DNA of 64,000 nt from Sva-07 sp963717385 (GTDB lineage Bacteria > Actinomycetota > Acidimicrobiia > Acidimicrobiales > Ilumatobacteraceae). Location: contig CAVQWE010000018.1 of assembly GCA_963717385.1 (NCBI GenBank), positions 116,070 to 180,069 of the forward strand, written 5' to 3'. The notes beneath the pieces were generated by a model. The model saw nothing but the letters and a program-made list of their open reading frames with translations, had not been told where the DNA came from and ran no database searches. This document shows, one piece after another, positions 57,006-63,733 of the stretch. Positions within the stretch are counted from its first letter, which is position 1. Every line of letters begins with the position of its first letter. The position numbers and the translations under genes were made by a program.

Positions 57006-58427
57006 ATGACCTCGACTGACACCATTTCCCCGATCTGGCCACCGCACGACCCGGCGACGCGCCGTCATCTGCCGGTGAGCTTCCGCCCCGTCGACCACGA
57101 TCTGGCGGCGAAGTTGGTGGCCGCAGAGTGGGAGCGTTTCACACAATCCACGACCGGCTCCGGTGAGCACAACGTGCGCGCCAGTCGGACACTGCCACTC
57201 GGAGTCACCTCGTCGTTTCAGCACTGGGATCCGTATCCGATTTCGATCCAGTCCGCCAAGGGCGCCTGGCTCACCGATGTCGACGGTCGGCGCCTGCTCG
57301 ACATGTCGATGGGATTCGGCGCGATGCTGGTCGGCCACCTCAACCCGGTGGTCGTCGAGCACATCACCCGGGCGCTCGAAGAGGTCGGCACGCTGTTCGT
57401 CACACCGAGCCCGCAAGCGACCGACATGAGTGAGCGCTTCTGCAAGCGCTTCGGGTTGGACATGATTCGCTTCACGAACTCGGGCACCGAGTCGCTGATG
57501 TACGCCATCCGTGCCGCTCGGGCATACACCGAACGCAAGGCGATCGTGAAGATCGAGGGCGGATATCACGGCGGATACGACCCGCTGCAGGTGTCGGTGA
57601 AGCCGGCGCTGGCCGACATCGGCCCCGCCGACGCCCCCATCGGTGACGTGCCCTTCGACGTCGAGGCGGGCACGGTTCACGTCGTGGCCTACAACGATCT
57701 GCCCATGCTGGAGCGGATCTTCGCCGAGCATGGCCGTGATGTCGCCGCGATGGTGGTCGAGCCGGTGATCGAGAACCTTGCGATCGTGCTCCCCGACGAG
57801 GGCTACCTGGCCGGCGTGCGCGCCCTGTGCGATCAGTACGGCGTCGTGTTGATCTTCGACGAGGTGAAGACCGGTCTCACCGCGGGCTACGCGGGCGCCG
57901 CGCAGCGGCTCGGTGTCGAGCCGGACCTGATCACGCTCGCCAAGAGCATCGGCGGCGGCCTGCCGCTGGCTGCGTTCGGCGGCAAGCGTGAGGTGATGGA
58001 GGTCGTCGTCGACGGGCGGATGGCCCACTTCGGTACCTACAACGGCAATCCGCTCGTGATGGCGGCTGCGGCTGCGGTCGACGAGATCTGCACACCGGAG
58101 GCACTCGCTGCCGCCGAGGCGATCAACGGGCGCGCATTGGATGCGATCGATGCCGTCATCGCCGAGTACGAGCTGCCGGCCCACACCATCGGGGTCGGCG
58201 TGAAGGGCTGTGTCACTTGGTCGCCGACGCCGGTGCGCAACTACCGCGACTACAAGGCCACCGACTTCGCCCTGGCAGAGCTGTCCTGGCTGTGGGGCGT
58301 CAACCGGAACGTCCTGACCCCGCCCGGACTCGATGAGCAATGGCTCGTTTCGTTCGCCCACACCGACGCGGACATGGAACTGCTCGTGCACGACTTCACC
58401 GAACTGGTCAAGACGCTGCGCGGCTGA
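57006..58427 (+). CDS. Class III aminotransferase (glutamate-1-semialdehyde aminomutase-like)
   Basis: This PLP enzyme has 473 residues. Cofactor and substrate elements: GFGAMLVGHLNPVVVEHITR (start of the fold), RFTNSGTESLMYAIRAARAY (about 155-174), VLIFDEVKTGLTAGYAGAAQ (Asp binding the pyridine N, about 285) and the Schiff-base Lys in TLAKSIGGGLPLAAFGGKRE (about 318). The HFGTYNGNPLVMAAA segment is typical of GSA-aminomutase relatives. An extra N-terminal stretch of ~55 residues precedes the fold. AAGGCAGCAG stands before the ATG. A -10-like GATAAT occurs at 56913-56918, about 90 bases upstream. The true substrate is unknown; no haem-synthesis genes are nearby. Confidence 0.9.
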   Translation: MTSTDTISPIWPPHDPATRRHLPVSFRPVDHDLAAKLVAAEWERFTQSTTGSGEHNVRASRTLPLGVTSSFQHWDPYPISIQSAKGAWLTDVDGRRLLDMSMGFGAMLVGHLNPVVVEHITRALEEVGTLFVTPSPQATDMSERFCKRFGLDMIRFTNSGTESLMYAIRAARAYTERKAIVKIEGGYHGGYDPLQVSVKPALADIGPADAPIGDVPFDVEAGTVHVVAYNDLPMLERIFAEHGRDVAAMVVEPVIENLAIVLPDEGYLAGVRALCDQYGVVLIFDEVKTGLTAGYAGAAQRLGVEPDLITLAKSIGGGLPLAAFGGKREVMEVVVDGRMAHFGTYNGNPLVMAAAAAVDEICTPEALAAAEAINGRALDAIDAVIAEYELPAHTIGVGVKGCVTWSPTPVRNYRDYKATDFALAELSWLWGVNRNVLTPPGLDEQWLVSFAHTDADMELLVHDFTELVKTLRG

Positions 58428-58470
58428 CTGCGGACGTCTCCGAATCGCGACCTCACCAGGAATTTCTCGA

Positions 58471-58514
58471 GAGCGGATGACGGGAATCGAACCCGCGTTC
58501 TCAGCTTGGGAAGC
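58471..58514 (-). repeat. tRNA-Gly(CCC) 3'-half, direct repeat copy 1 (attachment-site scar)
   Basis: The minus strand reads GCTTCCCAAGCTGAGAACGC then GGGTTCGATTCCCGT and CATCCGCTC: anticodon loop TTCCCAA, T-arm and 3' acceptor strand of a tRNA-Gly. The 5' half (D-arm and 5' acceptor) is missing, so it is not a functional tRNA. An identical 44-bp copy lies at 59809-59852 in the same orientation. Confidence 0.7.
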
Positions 58515-58660
58515 TTCCGATCAGTTCGCGTCTGTAGGTCGCTGACCAGGTGCAACGGCTGCCGAACGACGCTGTGGGGGATCGCCGTGCATCAATCATG
58601 CAACGACGGTGACACGTGTTCGGAGGCTGACGCGCTCGGCTCAATGAGAGCTGTCTACCG

Positions 58661-58689
58661 TTGCCTGCAAGATGTCTTTCATTTATAGT
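58661..58689 (+). promoter_or_regulatory. Promoter of the wHTH-MNT/HEPN operon
   Basis: TTGCCT (58661-58666) and TATAGT (58684-58689) are separated by 17 bases, the best sigma-70-like pair seen in the window. The ATG at 58700 begins ten bases downstream. The stretch is unusually AT-rich (CATTTATAGTTAG) for this genome. Confidence 0.65.
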
Positions 58690-58699
58690 TAGACGCGCG

Positions 58700-59287
58700 A
58701 TGCGTGCTCCCGCCCCCACCCTGGCGCCAATGTTCCGTTCCGGCGCGCAGCTCGCGATCCTCGGTGAGTTGTTCTGCGGCTCGCGAGAGAACTACACGCT
58801 GACCGAACTCGCTTCGGTCGCAGGTACGTCGGCGGCGACGGCCGGACGGGAAGTCGAGCGGCTCCGAGAGAACGGCATCGTCGTCGTCTCATCTGGTCCC
58901 GGTCGGTCGAAGCAGGTGTCGGCGAACTGGGACATGCCGTGGGCTGGAGACCTGCGCCGAATCCTCGCCCACACCGGAGGGCTCGTCCCGACGCTCGAGC
59001 GGGCGCTCGGAGGAGACCCACGGATTCTCGCTGCGTACATCTTCGGGTCGTGGGCTCGCCGGTACCACGGCGAGCCCGGACACTTCCCCCGTGACATCGA
59101 CCTCGTGATCGTGACCGACGCCTCGCAGTTCGACCTCGACATCTCGTGGCGGAGCGTCGCCCGCGACCTTGGAATCGAGCTGAATCCGATCTACCGACCG
59201 AGTGGATTTGATCCTGCGACCGACAGTCTCATGGCCGGCTCGCCGATCGTCGAACTCTCGATCGACGCGGGGCCGGAATCCTCATGA
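58700..59287 (+). CDS. Winged-helix/MNT nucleotidyltransferase, probable antitoxin
   Basis: The 195-residue protein has two domains. Residues about 13-85 form a winged helix (LAILGELFCGSRENYTLTEL; ASVAGTSAATAGREVERLRE; GPGRSKQVSANWDMPW). Residues about 105-190 are a minimal nucleotidyltransferase: YIFGSWARRYHGEPG and PRDIDLVIVTDAS, i.e. GS...DxD, with 14 rather than about 10 residues between. MNT proteins of this type are antitoxins that modify or bind HEPN RNases (MntA/HepT logic); the winged helix suggests it also represses its own promoter. The ATG at 58700 follows a strong promoter. It overlaps the next gene by four bases (ATGA). Confidence 0.78.
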   Translation: MRAPAPTLAPMFRSGAQLAILGELFCGSRENYTLTELASVAGTSAATAGREVERLRENGIVVVSSGPGRSKQVSANWDMPWAGDLRRILAHTGGLVPTLERALGGDPRILAAYIFGSWARRYHGEPGHFPRDIDLVIVTDASQFDLDISWRSVARDLGIELNPIYRPSGFDPATDSLMAGSPIVELSIDAGPESS

Positions 59288-59661
59288 CGACCTCGGCCCG
59301 CCGGTGGCTTGATGACCTCGTCGACGAGGGAGTGATTGCAGCGCCCGGTCGCCCGAACGCCACCGCGAGGGACTCGCTGCCCACCACGGAACTCGCATCA
59401 TCGGACCAAACAAGCATGCTGCCGTCGTCCGGTTCGCAGAAGCCCATCCAGGCTTCGACGACGCCACCGTCGACAGAATCGATCAGATCCGAGTTGCGCG
59501 GAACGCAGGAATGTACGGCGATCGGCACGACGACGCCCCGGTCGAGTACAGCTCGACCGATGCCGACCACCTTGTCCGAGCTGGCACGAGCGTGGTGAAT
59601 CGCGTTTCCACACTGGTCAATGCCGGTCGGCCCATTCCGCCGCCACCTCCAGGACAATGAA
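59284..59661 (+). CDS. HEPN-domain protein, probable toxin (one frameshift)
   Basis: The protein starts MTTSARRWLDDLVDEG from the ATG at 59284, in an ATGA overlap with the MNT gene. Near 59335 the frame must change; it then reads SPERHREGLAAHHGTRIIGP, NKHAAVVRFAEAHPGFDD, DRIDQIRVARNAGMYGDRHD and ends VNRVSTLVNAGRPIPPP at 59661. RVARNAGMYGD fits the HEPN active-site pattern RxxRNxxxY used by toxin RNases. The GxxKHAAVV segment before it is also typical of actinobacterial HEPN proteins. About 125 residues in all, normal for the family. One base restores the frame; it could be an error or a tolerated loss of the toxin. Confidence 0.65.
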
Positions 59662-59981
59662 GCGTCGCTGCGGCCGGATGGTGGATCGGCGTCCGCGACC
59701 GGGACGATCTGATTCGGAGCAGCCGCAGCTGCTTTGGGTTCCACTTTTTGGACGGCGTGAGGCTGGGAACGACCTTCCAGCCGGTCGGCCATCTACCCGG
59801 GCAAATGCGAGCGGATGACGGGAATCGAACCCGCGTTCTCAGCTTGGGAAGCGCTCTGGGGCTGACCGCATCGTGCCTGCATATCGGATGTTGTTCCTGG
59901 TCACAGGCTGTTTTTCGGCCTCTCGGTGTTGAGCGTTGTTGTGCCTCATTGCACCCTGTTACGCGCTGTTCTAGGCACGAA
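59662..59981 (+). other. 320-base gap between the HEPN and AbiEii genes
   Basis: No gene is recognised. The segment contains tRNA-Gly repeat copy 2 (59809-59852). Next to the AbiEii stop there is a short direct repeat, TAGGCACG twice (59972-59979 and 59984-59991). A frame reading MTGIEPAFSAWE-like residues across the tRNA fragment is an artefact of the tRNA sequence. Confidence 0.5.
59809..59852 (-). repeat. tRNA-Gly(CCC) 3'-half, direct repeat copy 2 (attachment-site scar)
   Basis: This is identical over 44 bp to copy 1 at 58471-58514 and in the same orientation; the flanks differ on both sides. It too ends at the anticodon stem, with no 5' half of the tRNA. The two copies bracket 1.3 kb carrying the MNT/HEPN pair. 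Integrases commonly use tRNA 3' halves as attachment sites. Confidence 0.7.
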
Positions 59982-60755
59982 TTAGGCACGCCGGATCACT
60001 GCACGGGCAACATTGGCAGCGGCCTCGATGCTGTATCCCTCCGGGCCGGCACTGACCAACTGGTCGAGGTCGCGAGTGAAGTCTTCGAGCGCGAGTTTTT
60101 CATCCAAGTTGTCGAGAGCGCGGTCGACTGTCCACCCGTCGGGTCGGTACGGATCGAAGCATTCGACAATGTCGTCGATGGAGGCTCCGCCGTGCTCGAC
60201 GGCGAGCCACAGGTCGAAGAGATCACGACCTTTACGTCGTTGGAAGAGCGCTCTGATCTTTGTCGCTGTGAGTTCTTCGATGGCGAACGTCGGTACATCA
60301 GCCTCGCCGGTGAACCATGGACTCGCCACCGAGAGTGGACGTGTAACGGTGGCACGCGCCGGCGAGCGTTCGAAGGTGTTCATCTCGACCTTGACTTGCA
60401 GCGCAGCGCCATTGACCAGAGTCGAGCGGAGTTTCACCTTGGGGTGTTGGCCAATCTGGGTCGTGATCTTCTCGAAGCCGATGTTGGTGGCAACGGTGCG
60501 GATGGCATCGAAGATGTCGCCGACTCCACCGCCGCTGCGTCGGACATAGTCGAGGTCCTCGCTGTAGCGCCATGGCCGCTCAAGCCAGAGCTTGTGAAAG
60601 CAGGTGCCACCCCGGAAGACGAGTTCGTCGCCGAGCAAGGGGTGGCGGGCGAACTCGACGATCAGGCGGGAGAGCACGAGGTCTTGTTCGACCTGGTCGT
60701 CGCGCGTCCACGGGACCACCGTCGACCAGTGCGCGAGTTCGGCTTGAGAGATCAC
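59982..60755 (-). CDS. abiEii: AbiEii/AbiGii-family nucleotidyltransferase toxin
   Basis: This is the toxin of a type IV AbiE abortive-infection system, 257 residues. Motif I is VFRGGTCFHKLW (about 47-58), with SEDLDYV (about 64-70) giving the acidic pair. Motif III is LQVKVEMNTF (about 118). Motif IV is TKIRALFQRRKGRDLFDLW (about 163-181), the family hallmark of Lys, Arg and Asp. Everything needed for activity seems present. Relatives transfer nucleotides onto tRNA acceptor ends. It starts at GTG 60755, overlapping the AbiEi stop by four bases. The stop (TAA) lies in the direct repeat next to the tRNA-Gly scar. Confidence 0.9.
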   Translation of the reverse strand: MISQAELAHWSTVVPWTRDDQVEQDLVLSRLIVEFARHPLLGDELVFRGGTCFHKLWLERPWRYSEDLDYVRRSGGGVGDIFDAIRTVATNIGFEKITTQIGQHPKVKLRSTLVNGAALQVKVEMNTFERSPARATVTRPLSVASPWFTGEADVPTFAIEELTATKIRALFQRRKGRDLFDLWLAVEHGGASIDDIVECFDPYRPDGWTVDRALDNLDEKLALEDFTRDLDQLVSAGPEGYSIEAAANVARAVIRRA

Positions 60756-61558
60756 AGGTCGGGTTCGATCTCGATGTTCGCGATCACATTCCAGCGCCAG
60801 TCACGAGCGCCGACCGGGTCGGTTGCCGGATACAGGTTGACGATCTGGGCGCCGTCAACGTGTGAGTGCAGTGATTGCAGATCGATCGGCGCATCTGTCT
60901 CGATGCCCATCTGCTCGACGAGGTGGCCGGTGCGTTGCGCAACGGCCGTCGGGTGCTTCGCTGCTTGTTCGGCGAGTGCGATCGGGTTGAGTTGGTCGTT
61001 GGCGAGGAGTTCGGCGATCACCGTTGCGACGTTGGAAAGCCCACCGCCGTATTGCGGCGCTTCGACGAGGTCAAGCACGGTGGCCTCGGGAGTCGACACG
61101 TTGATGCGGCCGGTCGGCACGAGCCGACGGGTGGTCGCCCGATGCGATACGTCGCTTCGTTGGATGAACGACACCCGCTGCGACCCGATCGACCGATCCC
61201 GAAGCGCAGCGTCGATGACGACCTGGAAGACCATGGGTGCCTGGTGCGATGCGCCGTGTAGGGCAGCAGCTGACAGGAACCCGACGTAGTAACGATGGCC
61301 GAGGTAGTCCATCAGCGGATCGATGAAGTGATCGACGGGCGGTGCCCCGTTGCGGCGGTACTGGGGTGGCACAGGCACCCAGGCTCCCTTGGTCACCGGC
61401 ACGATGGTGTTCGCCTCGCGTTGTCGACGAAGGCTGTGGCGAACGTCGGCCGGCGCCACATCGACCAACTCGGCGATCTCCTCGGTGGTGACGAAGTGCC
61501 GTCCGCGAGCGATCAACCAGTCGGAGACTTCAGCTGGCCGCAGGGCCCCGGCGTCCAC
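60752..61558 (-). CDS. abiEi: AbiEi-family antitoxin
   Basis: This is the antitoxin and autorepressor of the AbiE system, 268 residues. The N-terminal winged helix reads VSDWLIARGRHFVTTEEIAE and VAPADVRHSLRRQREANTIV. The AbiEi C-terminal domain includes YYVGFLSAAALHGASHQAP (family signature near residue 95), TTRRLVPTGRINVSTPEATV and LDLVEAPQYGGGLSNVATVI. AbiEi proteins bind inverted repeats in their own promoter; a matching palindrome lies right upstream (61570-61600). The start is the GTG at 61558, six bases after TACCCT, so translation is probably leaderless. Confidence 0.9.
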   Translation of the reverse strand: MDAGALRPAEVSDWLIARGRHFVTTEEIAELVDVAPADVRHSLRRQREANTIVPVTKGAWVPVPPQYRRNGAPPVDHFIDPLMDYLGHRYYVGFLSAAALHGASHQAPMVFQVVIDAALRDRSIGSQRVSFIQRSDVSHRATTRRLVPTGRINVSTPEATVLDLVEAPQYGGGLSNVATVIAELLANDQLNPIALAEQAAKHPTAVAQRTGHLVEQMGIETDAPIDLQSLHSHVDGAQIVNLYPATDPVGARDWRWNVIANIEIEPDL

Positions 61559-61564
61559 GGGTTC

Positions 61565-61600
61565 AGGGTATCAAAAGCGCGCATGGTGCACGCTTTTGAT
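61565..61600 (-). promoter_or_regulatory. AbiE promoter with palindromic operator
   Basis: ATCAAAAGCG (61570-61579) and CGCTTTTGAT (61591-61600) are a perfect 10-bp inverted repeat with an 11-base centre. Read on the minus strand, the -10-like TACCCT (61570-61565) follows directly and ends six bases before the abiEi GTG. A repressor on the palindrome would block the -35/-10 spacer. Confidence 0.65.
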
Positions 61601-61631
61601 TGCTTGGCGGGCCAACGAGGGCGCTGTGGAC

Positions 61632-61654
61632 GCAGCCTCAATTCTTGAGGCTGC
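61632..61654 (-). terminator. Hairpin at the end of a gene remnant
   Basis: GCAGCCTCAA and TTGAGGCTGC form a perfect 10-bp stem with a 3-base loop. On the minus strand, the loop side holds the stop codon of the frame that ends SSLKN. Confidence 0.45.
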
Positions 61655-61740
61655 TGTTGACCAGCCCCTGGTTGGTCATCTGGGTGTACGTGAAGCGTCG
61701 GATGCCGTGGCCAACGGATGGTGAAGGAACATCGGTGAGG
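61638..61740 (-). pseudogene. Possible 3' remnant of an unknown gene
   Basis: The minus-strand frame ends SVGHGIRRFTYTQMTNQGLV then NSSLKN and stops inside a terminator-like hairpin, as real genes often do. Codons further upstream (to 61874) do not look protein-like, so any parent gene has lost its 5' part. No family is recognised. Confidence 0.25.
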
Positions 61741-62064
61741 TTGAGGGAGTGTGATGCGCCGCACCGACATCGTTGCCGATACGCCTCTCGGGGATATGTG
61801 CGCCGATAGGGCTCAGGTCCCAGCCGCTCGCGGAAGTGATTATGCGCTACCCGATCAGCGGTCGGAGGTCCCACACTTCGCCGGAACCCGAGTACAGGAT
61901 GGCGCGTTCTCGGCCGCGATTATGAGCGGGGCGCCGGTGCGCTGTGCCCGATCGGAAGCGAGGATATCGCTCGGTCGTGAGGCGACGTCTGGGGTGCTGT
62001 TACGAGCGGGGGCATCGGTGTTCGGTGCTTGAAGGCAAACTGTGGATTCGCGTCCATCCTTTGC

Positions 62065-62379
62065 TCACGGATCGATGAGGGTCAAGAGCATCACGCTTGG
62101 CTCGACGGCCACAAGCGAGTGAGGCGCCCCTGGTGTCATGTGGAGCCAAGAGCCTGGACCCAACTCGAGTTGCTCGCCTTCGACGGTGAAGTGGAGGAGC
62201 CCGGACAGAACCTGTACAGCGGCTGTTCGGGCTGCTTGGTGCTCGGTGAGCTCCTCGCCTGCATCGAAGCCGAACACGGTGACGTCCAGTCCGTCGTTGC
62301 GGTGCACGACTTTGGAGACGACTGCTCCGGCTTGGATGGTCACTTCGCTGGCGGGGTCGTTGATCAGGGTGTGAGGCAC
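62065..62379 (-). CDS. Cupin-domain protein
   Basis: The roughly 104-residue single-domain cupin runs from the GTG at 62379 (VPHTLINDPASEVTIQAGAV). The two cupin motifs can be traced: FGFDAGEELTEHQAARTAAV (motif 1, with one His where the usual pattern has two), then VEGEQLELGPGSWLHMTPGA followed by PHSLVAVEPS (motif 2 with the PH-x-L His). Between them is LSGLLHFTVEG. Such proteins bind a metal or sense small molecules; relatives occur near stress and redox genes. CATGAT ends six bases before the start. It is divergent from the haemoglobin fusion gene. Confidence 0.8.
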   Translation of the reverse strand: MPHTLINDPASEVTIQAGAVVSKVVHRNDGLDVTVFGFDAGEELTEHQAARTAAVQVLSGLLHFTVEGEQLELGPGSWLHMTPGAPHSLVAVEPSVMLLTLIDP

Positions 62380-62385
62380 ATGATG

Positions 62386-62391
62386 ATCATG
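62386..62391 (-). promoter_or_regulatory. -10-like element of a leaderless promoter
   Basis: Read on the minus strand, CATGAT ends six bases before the GTG at 62379, with no ribosome-binding site between. It is the same hexamer and distance as before the HNH gene. Confidence 0.4.
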
Positions 62392-62542
62392 CTCGCGGCC
62401 GGGTCTGTGGCGACCATTGGGGGCGGACGTATCCCAACCGGGGCGAAGTTGCCCGGTGCATGACCCGACAACGGTCAGCGGTCCCGACGGCGGCGGGTAC
62501 GGTTGCGTCCAGCCCTCAAAATCGAACCAAGGATGGACACCG

Positions 62543-63295
62543 ATGACCGAACCGACGCTTCCATCCGAACTCGTCGAGGCTCGACGCACCCCGCTGTTCG
62601 ACTTCGCATCCTTGCCCGATCAGCTTGCCGAGTCGCACCGAACCACGGTGTGGGCTGAGCTGATCGTCCAGTCCGGCACAGTCCGCTACACCGATCTCGC
62701 AGGCGACACCCCACGCGACATCGGGCTCGGCCCCGGTGACACCGCGGTGATCGCGCCCGGCGTCGAGCACCGCGTCGAACCAGCGACCGACGCAACGTTC
62801 TTCATCCAGTTCTACCGAGCCCCCGAGGCGCCCATGGTCCCAGGTCTGGTCGAGGTCGATTCACGTCGCCGCTCGGGCCCCTGGGAGCATCGCGGCCGCG
62901 ATCTCGACACGGCTGAGGAGATCGCCGAGATGGTGGTGCGCCAGTATGTCGATGTCGTCCAAGACGAACTGCTCGAGCCCTACTTCAACTTCGCGCCAGG
63001 GTTCATTGACTGGCAAGCCCACATCGAGTCCGTCGCCGACTACTGGTGTCATGTCCTTCTCTACGCCCCCAGCTATGAGATCGACGTCATCGAGATCCAC
63101 CGGTCGCTCCACGACACCGACGCGTTCACTCCGGAGCTCTTCGATCGGTGGCTTGAGGTCTTCGACGACACCATCGACGGCGGATGGGCCGGCCCACACG
63201 CCGACCAAGCCAAGAAGCGGGCGACGGGAATGGCATGGGCCATGGCCCAACGATTCCTCGGCAAAGGAACCTGGCGACCCGCCCACCACCGCTGA
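62543..63295 (+). CDS. DUF1971 (YeaR/TehB-like)-truncated haemoglobin group III fusion
   Basis: The 250-residue fusion has two parts. Residues 1-100 are a DUF1971 cupin-like domain (ARRTPLFDFASLPDQLAESH; SGTVRYTDLAGDTPRDIGLG; PGDTAVIAPGVEHRVEPATD). Residues about 120-245 are a group III truncated haemoglobin: EEIAEMVVRQYVDVVQDELL, then GFIDWQAHIESVADYWCHVL (the W..H....W pattern), IEIHRSLHDTDAFTPELFDR with the likely haem-ligand His, and WLEVF. DUF1971 genes such as E. coli yeaR are nitrate/NO-induced, and trHbIII proteins bind O2 and NO, so NO or nitrosative stress handling is a reasonable inference. AAGGA precedes the ATG at 62543. Confidence 0.85.
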   Translation: MTEPTLPSELVEARRTPLFDFASLPDQLAESHRTTVWAELIVQSGTVRYTDLAGDTPRDIGLGPGDTAVIAPGVEHRVEPATDATFFIQFYRAPEAPMVPGLVEVDSRRRSGPWEHRGRDLDTAEEIAEMVVRQYVDVVQDELLEPYFNFAPGFIDWQAHIESVADYWCHVLLYAPSYEIDVIEIHRSLHDTDAFTPELFDRWLEVFDDTIDGGWAGPHADQAKKRATGMAWAMAQRFLGKGTWRPAHHR

Positions 63296-63339
63296 ACAAC
63301 CAGACCGCTGAACACCATCGCATTGAAAGAACCCGACTC

Positions 63340-63612
63340 GTGCTCACCTACGTCACCGCCGACATCAATTGCCCCACCTGTTTCAACCAGGTCATTGAAA
63401 CGATCACCGCCACGCCAGGTGTCCACACTGTTGATCCCCGAAACGCCGATGGTTGTATCGCGATCACTCACGACCTCGACGAACGCGTCCTGATCGCCGC
63501 GATCACGACGATCGGGCACACCGTCGACGTCGCGCCAAATGGTGAAATCACCATGGGCCGAGCACACGCGGTCGCGGTCCAGGTTTGCACTGTCCACGAA
63601 CCCCAGTCGTAG
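63340..63612 (+). CDS. Heavy-metal-associated (HMA-like) domain protein
   Basis: The 90-residue protein starts at the GTG at 63340 (VLTYVTADINCPTCFNQVIE). The CPTC motif in the first loop and the strand-helix order ITATPGVHTVDPRNADGCIA, LIAAITTIGHTVDV match HMA metallochaperones, which usually have GMTCxxC. A C-terminal extension of ~20 residues holds another Cys (VQVCTVHEPQS). GAAAGA lies eight bases upstream of the GTG. It follows the haemoglobin fusion after 44 bases and is probably in the same operon; copper or another soft metal is likely. Confidence 0.78.
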   Translation: MLTYVTADINCPTCFNQVIETITATPGVHTVDPRNADGCIAITHDLDERVLIAAITTIGHTVDVAPNGEITMGRAHAVAVQVCTVHEPQS

Positions 63613-63733
63613 ACCGCAGCACCGACTTCTCGCGGGCGGCGCCCTGTGCGTTGCATGTTCCGCGGGAGCGAGCACGCGATGAACTGATGTCATCGCTTGC
63701 AGCGATGACGCTCGGAACGTTGACGGTGACAGC

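Larger units (their letters stand above)
61601..62064. other. Region with little coding signal
   Basis: Apart from the hairpin at 61632-61654 and a possible gene remnant read into it from the right, no gene can be supported here. Both strands have frames of 60-95 codons, but they are Arg- and Ala-rich without motifs. It separates the defence genes from the haemoglobin cluster. Confidence 0.4.

Noticed and set aside
58471..58514. A complete tRNA-Gly gene
   Set aside because: Only the 3' half can be folded; bases past the anticodon stem do not form a D-arm or a 5' acceptor strand, and the same is true at 59809-59852.
59748..61289. A 513-codon plus-strand frame across the AbiE genes
   Set aside because: It begins in the gap and runs antisense to both AbiE genes, which have full family motifs.
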